From Planctomycetaceae bacterium (lineage in GTDB: Bacteria > Planctomycetota > Planctomycetia > Pirellulales > Pirellulaceae): DNA of 42,842 nt. Position numbers and translations under genes: made by a program. This document shows, in pieces, positions 31,639-40,340 of the stretch. Each line of letters begins with the position of its first letter. Position 1 is the first letter of the stretch. The notes beneath the pieces are model-generated. The model was not told the DNA's origin. It ran no database searches and saw only the letters and a list, made by a program, of their open reading frames with translations. The stretch is taken from the NCBI GenBank assembly GCA_024225195.1, contig JAAEMV010000118.1, positions 1 through 42,842 of the forward strand, given 5' to 3'.

Positions 31639-32973
31639 ATGGCCAAACGATCTGACATCTCGATTCTGCTTTTCTTTGATCGCCAGATGGTGCGCGCTGA
31701 TTTTGGCAAAGACATCTCCCAACCCAACTTCTATTTACAGGAAACGGTAGATGTCGAATCGACTTTATACGAAGCCATCATTCAAGTCACCCAAAATCAA
31801 CCGAGACTTGGCAGTCGGACATTGGTGCTCTCCGCAGATGTTTGGTCTCAGATCGTTCTCCTCCCTAAACTCAGTGTAAGCGGGATCGAGCCCAGTGATT
31901 TAGAGGAGGTCCTGAAGTTCGAAGCGGAAACCCTGTCCGGCATCGACATCGACGAAATCTCACTTGCCTCAACGAATCTTGGTGTCGAAGACGACTATCA
32001 AAAATTCTGGGTTAGCGCTATCAGAAACGCAGACCTGGATGCGATTAACGAACACTTAGAATCTCTTGGCTGCCGCGACACCCTCATTGCTCACCCTTCC
32101 GGTTTCGCAGCAAATACTGAAGTCAGAAGCAGTCGTCGAACGGTCGAGGTCTGGGAAGACTTGGTTTTTCACCTCACCGAAAATTCAACACGCCTGGAAC
32201 ACGTCAAGCAGCGCACGACGGAACCACTCGTTTCCAATGAACCTATCCTCACGGGTAGTCAAAATATCGAACTGGAAGAAGAGCATGCAACTTTTGAGCA
32301 TCTGACAGACGATGCGATCGCAAAACGATGGGCCGGCACTGTTGCCAACAACTACCGAAAACGCTTGGACTCAATCCTGGCACCTCGGCTCAGACATTTC
32401 GATCGCACGCCCACACGCCCAATCCGACATATTTTTTCAGGAATCATCGCTCTACTTGTTGTTGGGTTTTGTTTTTGGCACGGACAGTATGTCAAACAAT
32501 ACAATCAAAGCTTACAAGCCAAAATTGCTGAAATAGAACTGCCAGCTGCCGAGAAAAAGAAAAACGATGGCCAACTGATTCAAATTTTGGAAAAACGCGC
32601 CGAGGTCGAAACTGCAGTCACCGCCCTTGGAGATGATCTGAAACGCATTACCTTTTTCCTTGAGAGTCAGAACAATCGCTTTGCCACGCTGCTAGAACTA
32701 CTGATTGAAATGCGAACCGAAGATCTCGTAATTGAGCAGGTCGAAGGAACAGAGGAGGGCATCCTCATTTCAGGAGTTTCACTCAATGGTGAAGCCGCTC
32801 AGGGGCTTGCAAAAAGTCTCCGAGAACGCTCCGTCAAACTAGGTTGGGCGGTAAACCCAGCGCGTCAGGAGGGTCAACAAAAACTCACCACAGGCGGCCC
32901 CTGGGACTACAACATTCTATTAGCAGAAACAGGGCCATTCGAATCCGCCGTCCAGCCTCGAAAAAAGAATTAG
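31639..32973 (+). CDS. Fused PilM-PilN/GspL-like assembly-platform protein
   Basis: The 444-residue product has a cytoplasmic actin-like N-terminal region (about 8-175, e.g. LVLSADVWSQIVLLPKLSVS, DLEEVLKFEAETLSGID) like PilM or the cytoplasmic part of GspL. A single membrane segment follows at about 264-283 (IFSGIIALLVVGFCFW), then a coiled coil and a periplasmic ferredoxin-like region (about 345-420, LLELLIEMRTEDLVIEQVEG) like PilN or the GspL C-terminus. This is the GspL layout and not split pilM and pilN genes. The actin-like region looks shortened. It links the ATPase to the inner-membrane platform. It lies between the pseudopilins and the PilO-like gene. Confidence 0.72.
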   Translation: MAKRSDISILLFFDRQMVRADFGKDISQPNFYLQETVDVESTLYEAIIQVTQNQPRLGSRTLVLSADVWSQIVLLPKLSVSGIEPSDLEEVLKFEAETLSGIDIDEISLASTNLGVEDDYQKFWVSAIRNADLDAINEHLESLGCRDTLIAHPSGFAANTEVRSSRRTVEVWEDLVFHLTENSTRLEHVKQRTTEPLVSNEPILTGSQNIELEEEHATFEHLTDDAIAKRWAGTVANNYRKRLDSILAPRLRHFDRTPTRPIRHIFSGIIALLVVGFCFWHGQYVKQYNQSLQAKIAEIELPAAEKKKNDGQLIQILEKRAEVETAVTALGDDLKRITFFLESQNNRFATLLELLIEMRTEDLVIEQVEGTEEGILISGVSLNGEAAQGLAKSLRERSVKLGWAVNPARQEGQQKLTTGGPWDYNILLAETGPFESAVQPRKKN

Positions 32974-33064
32974 ATACCCACAAGTCATCATCCTACCTCG
33001 TGGTACTCACCAGTCACGATTACAAATAACCAAAAAGATAAATCTTTAAACCTGACAAATCTTC

Positions 33065-33679
33065 ATGGCGATCACCCCACTCAAAGATAATTCAAAACGA
33101 GAACGGTTTCTGTTGATGCTGTTCCCGGCAGCTTTGATATTGGCGGTATACTCTGTTGTATTCGCTATTCCTTTGCGTCAGGAAAAATCAAAAATCGAGG
33201 CCGAGTACAGCATTGCAATGCAGGCAGCTGTTTCCGAGGAAGCCGCCCGGCTTTCAAAACAATATCTCGAAAACGAAAAGGAAAGCCTCGAAAGACTGAG
33301 AACGCGAGAATCCGATTCCAAAGAACAGATCCGGGAATTAAGCCAAAGCTGGAGAAGCCGAAAATCTCGCCTCGACACCTTCGAGAAAATCACTGAATTA
33401 ATGCGTGACTACAATCTTTCCATCGTCTCACAAGGTGGTACGGAAAGCATGACGGTCTCCTCCTACATGCGTGATTTATTTGAAATGATGAACGAACAAG
33501 CCGTTCAAGAACCGGTGGAGTTCTGGCCGGTGGAAGTCAAAGGAGCTTTTTTCGACGTGCTGAAATTCCTCACCGACGTCAACACTGTCGCCACTAGCAT
33601 CATCCCGGTTTCGATTACAATGAAACCAGACCCCGAAAACAAGACTCAAAAAGTGTGGACGATCGTTTTCGTTATTTAA
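33065..33679 (+). CDS. PilO/GspM-like assembly-platform protein
   Basis: The 204-residue product has a short cytoplasmic N-terminus, one membrane segment (about 15-36, FLLMLFPAALILAVYSVVF), a coiled coil (about 45-115) and a small C-terminal alpha/beta domain. That domain contains EFWPVEVKGAFFDVLKFLTDV, a region like the PilO ferredoxin-like fold (P-V-x-V-x-x-x-G-x-x-x-x-V-x-x-F-x). It follows the GspL-like gene and precedes pilT, as pilO or gspM follows its partner. It probably forms the periplasmic ring with the PilN-like part of the previous protein. Confidence 0.7.
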   Translation: MAITPLKDNSKRERFLLMLFPAALILAVYSVVFAIPLRQEKSKIEAEYSIAMQAAVSEEAARLSKQYLENEKESLERLRTRESDSKEQIRELSQSWRSRKSRLDTFEKITELMRDYNLSIVSQGGTESMTVSSYMRDLFEMMNEQAVQEPVEFWPVEVKGAFFDVLKFLTDVNTVATSIIPVSITMKPDPENKTQKVWTIVFVI

Positions 33680-33733
33680 CGAACGAAACTTCAAATTAGG
33701 AGCGGCCAAACAGCCTATCGTTGGAAAAGAAAA

Positions 33734-34867
33734 ATGACCCCCGATAACTCACCCCCTGAATTCCTAGACGTTCTTTTAAGACGCTCTATTGGTTCTAATG
33801 CCTCAGACATCCACTGCTCGGTAGGGGAACCGATCCATTTCCGGATCGATGGGATGCTTAATAAAATAGATTCCTCCGAGCTTGAACAAAACCAGTTCTC
33901 TTCGCGATTGGCAGAGGAGTTCTCAAACTTCATACTCTCAACGCCACAACAGAAACAGCTTGCTTTACGAGGGTCTGTTGATGGTGCATTCTCCATCGAC
34001 AGCGAACATCGATTCCGATTTAACATCTACCGTCGGCAAGGGCAGATTTCTTTTTCCTTCCGCAGACTATCCAACACCATCCCCACCCTTGAGCAACTCG
34101 GATTAAACCCAAGGCTTTACGACAAATGTTCACTTCAAGATGGCCTTGTCTTGGTGGTTGGGCCGACGGGTTCAGGAAAAAGTACAACCATCGCTTCGAT
34201 GATCGATCGGATTAATGCTCAACGGGCAAGTCACATCATCACGCTTGAAGATCCGATCGAGTTTATCCACCCATCGCAGAAATCATTAGTAAACCAACGA
34301 CAAATTGGCGTCGATGTTGAAAACTTTCACCAAGCATTAGTCGACGCAGTCCGTCAAGATCCAGATATTATTTTGGTGGGAGAATTAAGGGACGTTGATA
34401 CGATCCGAACTGCAATCACGGCTGCGGAAACTGGACACCTCGTGTTTGCGTCCCTCCACGCAGGAGACTGCAAGACCGCGATCGAACGCCTGATCAGCGC
34501 TTACCCTGCCGAAGAACAAGAACTCGCCCAAAGACTGGTCGCCACGGTCTTGAGAACAATCGTTGTCCAACATCTGTTGCCTCGCCTTACCGTCAAGGAC
34601 CAAGCTCCCGACCGCGCGGCAGTTTCACAACGAGTGCTCGCCAGTGAGGTCTTGCATGCCAACCAGGCTGTTTCAAATTTAATTGCCAACGCCAATCTAA
34701 ATCAACTCTCTTCGATTATTCAAAACAGCAACGAAGAAGGGATGTGGACTCTCGACGACAGCCTCGCACGATTGTGGCGACAACGCATGATTTCCGAACA
34801 AACTGCTTTTGGTCTCGCACGCAATCCAGAAATCCTGTCACAGATCTCACTTCGCACTCGAGCTTGA
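33734..34867 (+). CDS. pilT: Type IV pilus retraction ATPase PilT
   Basis: This hexameric secretion ATPase drives pilus retraction in its family. The 377-residue length is normal. Seen: an N-terminal PAS-like domain (SDIHCSVGEPIHFRIDG), Walker A GPTGSGKST (143-151), Asp box ITLEDPIEFIH, Walker B and PilT signature DPDIILVGELRD (209-220), and the His box GHLVFASLHAG. The C-terminal segment AVSNLIANANLNQLSSIIQ corresponds to the PilT AIRNLIRE region needed for retraction. GGAAAAG precedes ATG 33734. No tetracysteine zinc motif is present, which separates it from the PilB/GspE-type gene next to it. A retraction ATPase is not part of ordinary type II secretion systems. Confidence 0.88.
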   Translation: MTPDNSPPEFLDVLLRRSIGSNASDIHCSVGEPIHFRIDGMLNKIDSSELEQNQFSSRLAEEFSNFILSTPQQKQLALRGSVDGAFSIDSEHRFRFNIYRRQGQISFSFRRLSNTIPTLEQLGLNPRLYDKCSLQDGLVLVVGPTGSGKSTTIASMIDRINAQRASHIITLEDPIEFIHPSQKSLVNQRQIGVDVENFHQALVDAVRQDPDIILVGELRDVDTIRTAITAAETGHLVFASLHAGDCKTAIERLISAYPAEEQELAQRLVATVLRTIVVQHLLPRLTVKDQAPDRAAVSQRVLASEVLHANQAVSNLIANANLNQLSSIIQNSNEEGMWTLDDSLARLWRQRMISEQTAFGLARNPEILSQISLRTRA

Positions 34868-34877
34868 ACGAACACCT

Positions 34878-36383
34878 ATGTCCGACATCGGTAATCACAC
34901 TGAACTACTCAATATGGATCAAGTCAAAATTGATCCAGTTTGGGCATTGCGCATCCCGGCCAATCTTGCGACTCGACGGCAGGTGCTACCGTTTACATTA
35001 CAAAATGACCGAGTCTTAATTGCCTGCAAAGACCTAAACGATGAGCAAAGTATCCAGGCCGTCCGGCGCTACATTTCTCATCCGGTCGATGTGGTGGCTG
35101 CCGATCCCGAAACACTATTCGAAGCGATTCAACGAATCTTTCAGGATACCGTTAGGTGGAACGGCAACCAAAGTGAGCCGGTGCGAATTCAATTTACCGG
35201 CACCCAAGTTGATCCGGAGTCTGAAAACATCGTTGCTGTTGGCGACGAAATCTTCCACGCTGCATTGATTCGACAGGCGACCGACATTCATATCGAGCCC
35301 TCTTCCGTCGACCTCCGAGTCCGCCTCCGGGTAGATGGATTACTTGATGACTATCGCCAGTTCCCAATTGCTGTTCATCAACCACTGCTTTCTCGACTAA
35401 AAGTAATGTCGGGGATGGACATTGCGGAACGCCGGGCACCACAAGACGGTCGCTTCACTCTTAGTTCTGACCATAACAGCGAAATTGACATCCGTACCGC
35501 GACGATCCCAACCAAACACGGGGAACGGATGACGCTACGTCTACTCGCGACGCAAACACAAGACTTGACCCTTGGCCGTTTGGGGATGTCTTCACCAGAC
35601 CTCGCTCAGTTCGAACGAGTAATTGACCGACCCAATGGGCTCATTCTAATGACAGGGCCGACCGGTTGTGGAAAAAGCACCACACTTTACGGAGCAATCA
35701 GATCCCTGATTAACCGAAAGTCGCTCAATGTCATTACCATCGAAGATCCAGTTGAATACGTCATTGACGGAATCTCGCAAGTCGAGGTCGACGCGAACGA
35801 TAAAGTTAGTTTCCACAAGGCGTTGCGAAGTTCATTACGCCACGACCCCGATGTCTTGATGATCGGCGAGATTCGAGATGAAGAAACTGCAGAGACTGCC
35901 ATCCGAGCGGCACTAACTGGCCATCTCGTTTTCACCACACTTCACGCCAATTCTGCAGTCGGCGCCATTACGCGACTAGCCGATATGGGAATCAAACCGT
36001 TCTTAATTGGAGCTGTTTCCCGGATGTTTGCCGCCCAGCGGCTAGTAAGGAAACTTTGCCAAAAATGTAAATTAGCATACGACATGCCGGAGGCCGAAGC
36101 TATTTCACTCGCTTGCCCTGAGTTAGCCGGCACCACAGTCTACCGCGCCGGGGGCTGCCGCTATTGTGCGGGCACTGGATTCATGGGCCGCATCGGATTG
36201 TTTGAGTTTATCGTTTACGATCAAGAAATGGCTCGGGTAGTCGCCAGCCGGCCTGACGAAACCTACATCCAGCAACTCCTAAACGAAAGACAATTGCCGG
36301 ATTTGATGGACGACAGCATCGCGAAACTTACCCAGGGATTAACATCCGTCCAACAAATCGCCACCGTCATTAGCCCTTACTAA
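34878..36383 (+). CDS. GspE/PilB-type assembly ATPase
   Basis: This is the extension or secretion ATPase of the machine, 501 residues from ATG 34878. Seen: an N-terminal GspE-N/MshEN domain (about 15-95), SDIHIEP-type sequence TDIHIEPSSVDLRVRLRVDG, Walker A GPTGCGKST (260-268), ITIEDPVEY, Walker B DPDVLMIGEIRDEETAE, and the His box TTLHAN. The C4 zinc element is C394-x2-C397 and C427-x2-C430. The zinc element marks GspE/PilB and is lacking in PilT. It begins ten bases after the pilT stop and ends four bases before the platform gene, so the three are probably co-translated. The upstream frame to 34809 overlaps pilT and is a shadow. Confidence 0.93.
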   Translation: MSDIGNHTELLNMDQVKIDPVWALRIPANLATRRQVLPFTLQNDRVLIACKDLNDEQSIQAVRRYISHPVDVVAADPETLFEAIQRIFQDTVRWNGNQSEPVRIQFTGTQVDPESENIVAVGDEIFHAALIRQATDIHIEPSSVDLRVRLRVDGLLDDYRQFPIAVHQPLLSRLKVMSGMDIAERRAPQDGRFTLSSDHNSEIDIRTATIPTKHGERMTLRLLATQTQDLTLGRLGMSSPDLAQFERVIDRPNGLILMTGPTGCGKSTTLYGAIRSLINRKSLNVITIEDPVEYVIDGISQVEVDANDKVSFHKALRSSLRHDPDVLMIGEIRDEETAETAIRAALTGHLVFTTLHANSAVGAITRLADMGIKPFLIGAVSRMFAAQRLVRKLCQKCKLAYDMPEAEAISLACPELAGTTVYRAGGCRYCAGTGFMGRIGLFEFIVYDQEMARVVASRPDETYIQQLLNERQLPDLMDDSIAKLTQGLTSVQQIATVISPY

Positions 36384-36387
36384 CACC

Positions 36388-37593
36388 ATGCCAGAATTTC
36401 GTTACAAAGCAAGAGACGCGACTGGCGGACCGCGTGTGGGAGTGGTTGACGCAACTAGTCGCTCTGCAGCCGCGTCACTGCTGCGAAGTCGCGGGCTAAT
36501 TGTAATTGGCGTAGCCCCCGTCAGTGCACCGGTTGAAGCGACCCTTAAATTAGACTTTTCTCAGTACCTTCCCCCCCGGGCAGTCGACGTCGAACTTAGC
36601 CTCCAACAACTCTCGATGATGCTCAAGGGCGGCATGCCACTCCTCTCCGGACTCATCGCCCTCACGGACGAAGCGCCTCGCAAGTCTCTCGGCAAGATCT
36701 GGAAGTTAATCGTTAACAACATCCAATCAGGCGACAGCCTCTCGCAAGCGATGAGCAAATATCGCTGTTTCCCTGAATTCACGATTCAACTGATTCGAGT
36801 CGGTGAAAGAACCGGTGAACTTCCACCTGTGCTTGAGAGAGCAGTTGCTACCATGCGTTCGCGAAGACGTGGAATCCAAGAATTCTCATCGGCCTTGGTC
36901 TACCCCCTGTTGGTGCTCCTGATTGCTGTGGGCGTAACTGCTTACATGGTTGTCTACCTCATCCCACGACTTGAGATTTACCTCCAAAGCCTTGGCAAAG
37001 ACATGCCGGCGATGACTCAACGACTAGTCGACACATCTAGTTTCATGAGGCAGTATTACCCACTGGTTGGAATCATCCTCATCGGGATCGCAGTTTTTTC
37101 AATCACGGCCTATCGCTCCAAAGAAGGCAGAATGTGGATCGACCGAAACGCACTTCGAATCCCAATTGTTGGAACACTCTTTAAGCTGTGTGAAACTTCA
37201 ACGTTTGCGAGAAGTTTAAGCGTTATGCTTGAGAGTGGGATCACGCTGATTGATGGGCTGGGAACGGTTGAAAAACTTTTATACAATCGTTTTACTGCAA
37301 AAACCGTCAACAACACTCGGGCATCAATCATTCAAGGTGGGAATTTCGCCGATGCAATCGATGTGGGTAATGCATTTGCGCCGATGTTAAAAAAGATGGT
37401 TTCGGTCGGACAACAATCGGGAGATCTCAAAGGGGTCCTTGAAGAAGTTGCTGACTTCCACGAAGCCCAATTTCATACATCAGTCAAAAGGCTGAACTCT
37501 ATTTTGACTCCACTGCTAACGATTGGAATCGGTTTGGTGGTTGGCTATGTCTACATTTCATTTTTCGTTGCACTGCTCGCTGCCGGCAATTAG
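36388..37593 (+). CDS. GspF/PilC-type inner-membrane platform protein
   Basis: This polytopic inner-membrane protein is turned or driven by the ATPases to add and remove pilin subunits. The 401 residues hold two GspF domains, each with the family pattern (LSLQQLSMMLKGGMPLLSGL at 70-89; FARSLSVMLESGITLIDGL in the second). Membrane segments lie at about 168-193, 223-242 and 370-398. The first domain ends ERTGELPPVLERAV and the second SVGQQSGDLKGVLEEVADF, both hallmark stretches. It starts four bases after the ATPase stop. Confidence 0.95.
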   Translation: MPEFRYKARDATGGPRVGVVDATSRSAAASLLRSRGLIVIGVAPVSAPVEATLKLDFSQYLPPRAVDVELSLQQLSMMLKGGMPLLSGLIALTDEAPRKSLGKIWKLIVNNIQSGDSLSQAMSKYRCFPEFTIQLIRVGERTGELPPVLERAVATMRSRRRGIQEFSSALVYPLLVLLIAVGVTAYMVVYLIPRLEIYLQSLGKDMPAMTQRLVDTSSFMRQYYPLVGIILIGIAVFSITAYRSKEGRMWIDRNALRIPIVGTLFKLCETSTFARSLSVMLESGITLIDGLGTVEKLLYNRFTAKTVNNTRASIIQGGNFADAIDVGNAFAPMLKKMVSVGQQSGDLKGVLEEVADFHEAQFHTSVKRLNSILTPLLTIGIGLVVGYVYISFFVALLAAGN

Positions 37594-37656
37594 CCCCAGC
37601 ATCCTCTAAAAAAACACGTCCTATCACTACCCCAGCACTTTACCTGAAAGCACATC

Positions 37657-38181
37657 ATGAATAATTCAAAATCGATGTTCGTCGTGCTTTCTACCATTGG
37701 CCTAATCGGTCTTTTGGGGCTCGCGTCCAACACCGACGCACAAGAGAAACAGGACCCGACCGCACCATCCACAGTTATCGAGCAAACACTCTCAAAAATT
37801 CGAGACGTCGAAAAGCTTGACACCTTCGTTCAACAGAACGCCGCTCTTGTTCAAGAAAACAAAAAACTAAAAGCTGACATTGCTAGCATTCAAAAGCAAA
37901 TCGCTAAGCTAACAAAAGACTTGGAATTACAGACGATTAATTTACGGAAGCAATTGCTGCAAATGCCTACGTTTAACGTCCAATCCAAGATTATTAACGG
38001 AGACCGCAGCGCCGCAATTCTAAAATCTAAGAACACAATTATTAGAATCCGGAACAACACGCAGTTGTCGGTGCCAGTATCCGATGGGGTTTGGGTCTTG
38101 ATGCAAGTCAAGAATATCTCTAAAGAAATGATCGAGTTGTACTTTCCAGAACTGGAACGTACCGTTTATTTGTACGATTAA
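37657..38181 (+). CDS. Small exported coiled-coil protein, candidate PilP/GspC equivalent
   Basis: The 174-residue product has an N-terminal hydrophobic segment (about 7-24), which is a signal peptide or a signal anchor. The export site could be TDAQ at 26-29, followed by QDPTAPS. A coiled coil lies at about 55-100. A short beta-rich C-terminal module follows (NTIIRIRNNTQLSVPVSDGV and VWVLMQVKNISKEMIELYFP). The position just before the secretin gene and the end module, which resembles the GspC/PilP homology region, suggest a periplasmic connector between the platform and the secretin. No clear family match is recognised, so this role is inferred. Confidence 0.55.
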   Translation: MNNSKSMFVVLSTIGLIGLLGLASNTDAQEKQDPTAPSTVIEQTLSKIRDVEKLDTFVQQNAALVQENKKLKADIASIQKQIAKLTKDLELQTINLRKQLLQMPTFNVQSKIINGDRSAAILKSKNTIIRIRNNTQLSVPVSDGVWVLMQVKNISKEMIELYFPELERTVYLYD

Positions 38182-38241
38182 CCCCCCAATCTGCCCAATT
38201 CACTGCTAGGCATTACTCGCCTTGGTGAATTTGGAGAAACC

Positions 38242-40308
38242 ATGACACGGATGTTACTGAACGCTTGGGCGCTCGCGTTTCGCTGCTCGCCCTTGCTCAT
38301 GACTGCATTCTTATTTTTCGCTATCCAGGCGGAAGGTCGTAGTTTGCGTGCGCAGGTCGTTAATCCGACCCCCAACGCGCCCACGCCTATCATTCAAGAA
38401 GCCCCGCCGGTTACTCCAGCGATTGATCCTGACAATCTCGAGCCTTTAATCGACACCGACGACCCTCTCTTAATGTCGTTCTCGGATAAATTAGTCATTC
38501 CAGACAAATCAATTGAGATGATTGATTTTCGAGATCAAGAGCTCGGGGAAGCTATGCGGCTTTTCTCTGAACAATCTGGAATCAACATTGTTCCATCGAC
38601 AGAAGCCACCAAGGTTAAGATCAACCTTTTTCTCCGCGACGTCAAAGCGATGGACGTCTTGGAAAACCTTACCAAAACCCATGATCTGTATTACCGCATC
38701 GACGAAAAATCTGGGGTAATCCGAATCCACACCACTGAAGAGTATGAAGAGAACCTTGCAAGTTTTCGTGATGAACAGACGCGCGTTTTCACTTTACTTT
38801 ACCCCAATCCAGTAGATGCGGCTGTTGCGATTCGCGACCTGTTTGGCGACCGCGTCGTCCTCAACTTTGGTGTCGGCGACCAGGACTCCGTACTTGATCT
38901 CGTCCACCGACTCAATCGTTTTGATTTAGTTGACAGCCGGAACCTTGGTCTCGGCTCATTTCAGGGACAGACTTATGGTGGCCGCTCATTTAATTCTCTT
39001 AATGGAATGGGGGGCTTCAGTACTAACCCAGCGTACCGCAACAGTCGCAATCGAGCGATTGATGAAACCGAGCCACTAAGTAATTTATCTTCCGATGAAA
39101 TCCAGCAACTAATTGACGCAATCAACGAACGGTCGACTCGCAACGAGCTTCCAGAGAATCTCGATGACCCTATTTCAAAACTGCTCAAAGAGCGGCAGGC
39201 GACGATTTATGTAACGGTGGTTCGCAGAAACAATCAAGTCGTTGTCCGTACCGGTGACGATGCGACGATGAAACAAATTGAGACGCTTATCCAAAGCCTC
39301 GACGTCCCCACGCCCTTAGTTTTGCTCGAACTAAAGGTCATGAGGATTCTTCTCGATGATGAATTTCGAAGTGTATTCGACTACCAATATTCGGACGGCT
39401 CGACCACTGCCGGCAGCTTTACAACAGGCGATATTTTACCAACGCCATCTGACAAATTTGCTGGTGAAGCTAGAAAAATTGCTTCGATGATTCCCGGTGG
39501 TTCGGTTCTAAATCAAGGTGATTTTACATTCCAGGTTGTCAGCAACAACTTCCGTGCAAGGATGCAATTATTAGAAGATGACAACCGAGTCACCATCCTC
39601 AATTCTCCGTTACTTCTAACCGCCAACAACGAAGTGAGTCGAATTTTCATCGGTGAAACGATTCCGTTGACCATTGGTTTCAGTCCCACACAGATTGTCG
39701 GCACCTCTGCGACTAGTTCCAACACTATCGCTGGCACTCCGATCACAGAACTACGCGACATTGGACAATCATTGCTGATCACTCCCAGCATTAATGCCGA
39801 CCGCACAGTTACCTTGCGGGTCGTTCAAGAAAATGCCCAACGCGTCGTTGACGGTGGAAAAATCCCCGTGCTCGGTCTCACCAACTCCACACAAGAATTT
39901 GTCGTCGACACAGTAACCCGCAGCACAGTCAGTGGCACCGTCGTCGCCAAAGACGGTCTGGCTGTAGTGATGGGTGGTCTGATCGAAGACGAGATCTCTG
40001 ATCAGCGTCAGAAAGTACCCGGTCTGGGAAAACTACCAGTCTTCGGTTTCTTTTTTCGCAAGCAAAACACAAGCCGCATTCGGCGTGAACTGGTTGTCAT
40101 GATAAGACCTTATGTATTCAACACCCCCTCGGAGTCTGCTGCCATCAGTCAAGATTTATTGCAGCAACTAAGTGTGCACCCAACCGCCTTAAGCGGAGAA
40201 CAAACCCTTTCAACCTTTTCACCTGATGAAGTTCTTCAGACGGAACTCGACGACTGTGGACTGCATAAATTTTTCCAATTCCACAACATCGTACCGCGAA
40301 ACTACTAA
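38242..40308 (+). CDS. Outer-membrane secretin, GspD/PilQ family
   Basis: The 688-residue product forms the outer-membrane pore for the pilus or secreted proteins. Seen: signal peptide (to about 35-38), an N0/STN domain (about 90-165, IDFRDQELGEAMRLFSEQSG), N1-type repeats (FTLLYPNPVDAAVAIRDLFG and ATIYVTVVRRNNQVVVRTGD), and a disordered insert rich in Gly, Asn and Ser (about 245-280). The secretin barrel spans about 375-630 with VTILNSPLLLTANNEVSRIF, VVMGGLIEDE and the signature VPGLGKLPVFGFFF. GGAG is seven bases before ATG 38242. The C-terminal tail of about 60 residues beyond the barrel could bind a pilotin. Confidence 0.92.
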   Translation: MTRMLLNAWALAFRCSPLLMTAFLFFAIQAEGRSLRAQVVNPTPNAPTPIIQEAPPVTPAIDPDNLEPLIDTDDPLLMSFSDKLVIPDKSIEMIDFRDQELGEAMRLFSEQSGINIVPSTEATKVKINLFLRDVKAMDVLENLTKTHDLYYRIDEKSGVIRIHTTEEYEENLASFRDEQTRVFTLLYPNPVDAAVAIRDLFGDRVVLNFGVGDQDSVLDLVHRLNRFDLVDSRNLGLGSFQGQTYGGRSFNSLNGMGGFSTNPAYRNSRNRAIDETEPLSNLSSDEIQQLIDAINERSTRNELPENLDDPISKLLKERQATIYVTVVRRNNQVVVRTGDDATMKQIETLIQSLDVPTPLVLLELKVMRILLDDEFRSVFDYQYSDGSTTAGSFTTGDILPTPSDKFAGEARKIASMIPGGSVLNQGDFTFQVVSNNFRARMQLLEDDNRVTILNSPLLLTANNEVSRIFIGETIPLTIGFSPTQIVGTSATSSNTIAGTPITELRDIGQSLLITPSINADRTVTLRVVQENAQRVVDGGKIPVLGLTNSTQEFVVDTVTRSTVSGTVVAKDGLAVVMGGLIEDEISDQRQKVPGLGKLPVFGFFFRKQNTSRIRRELVVMIRPYVFNTPSESAAISQDLLQQLSVHPTALSGEQTLSTFSPDEVLQTELDDCGLHKFFQFHNIVPRNY

Positions 40309-40340
40309 GATTTTTTGCCCCGGCAAACGTACCATTAATT

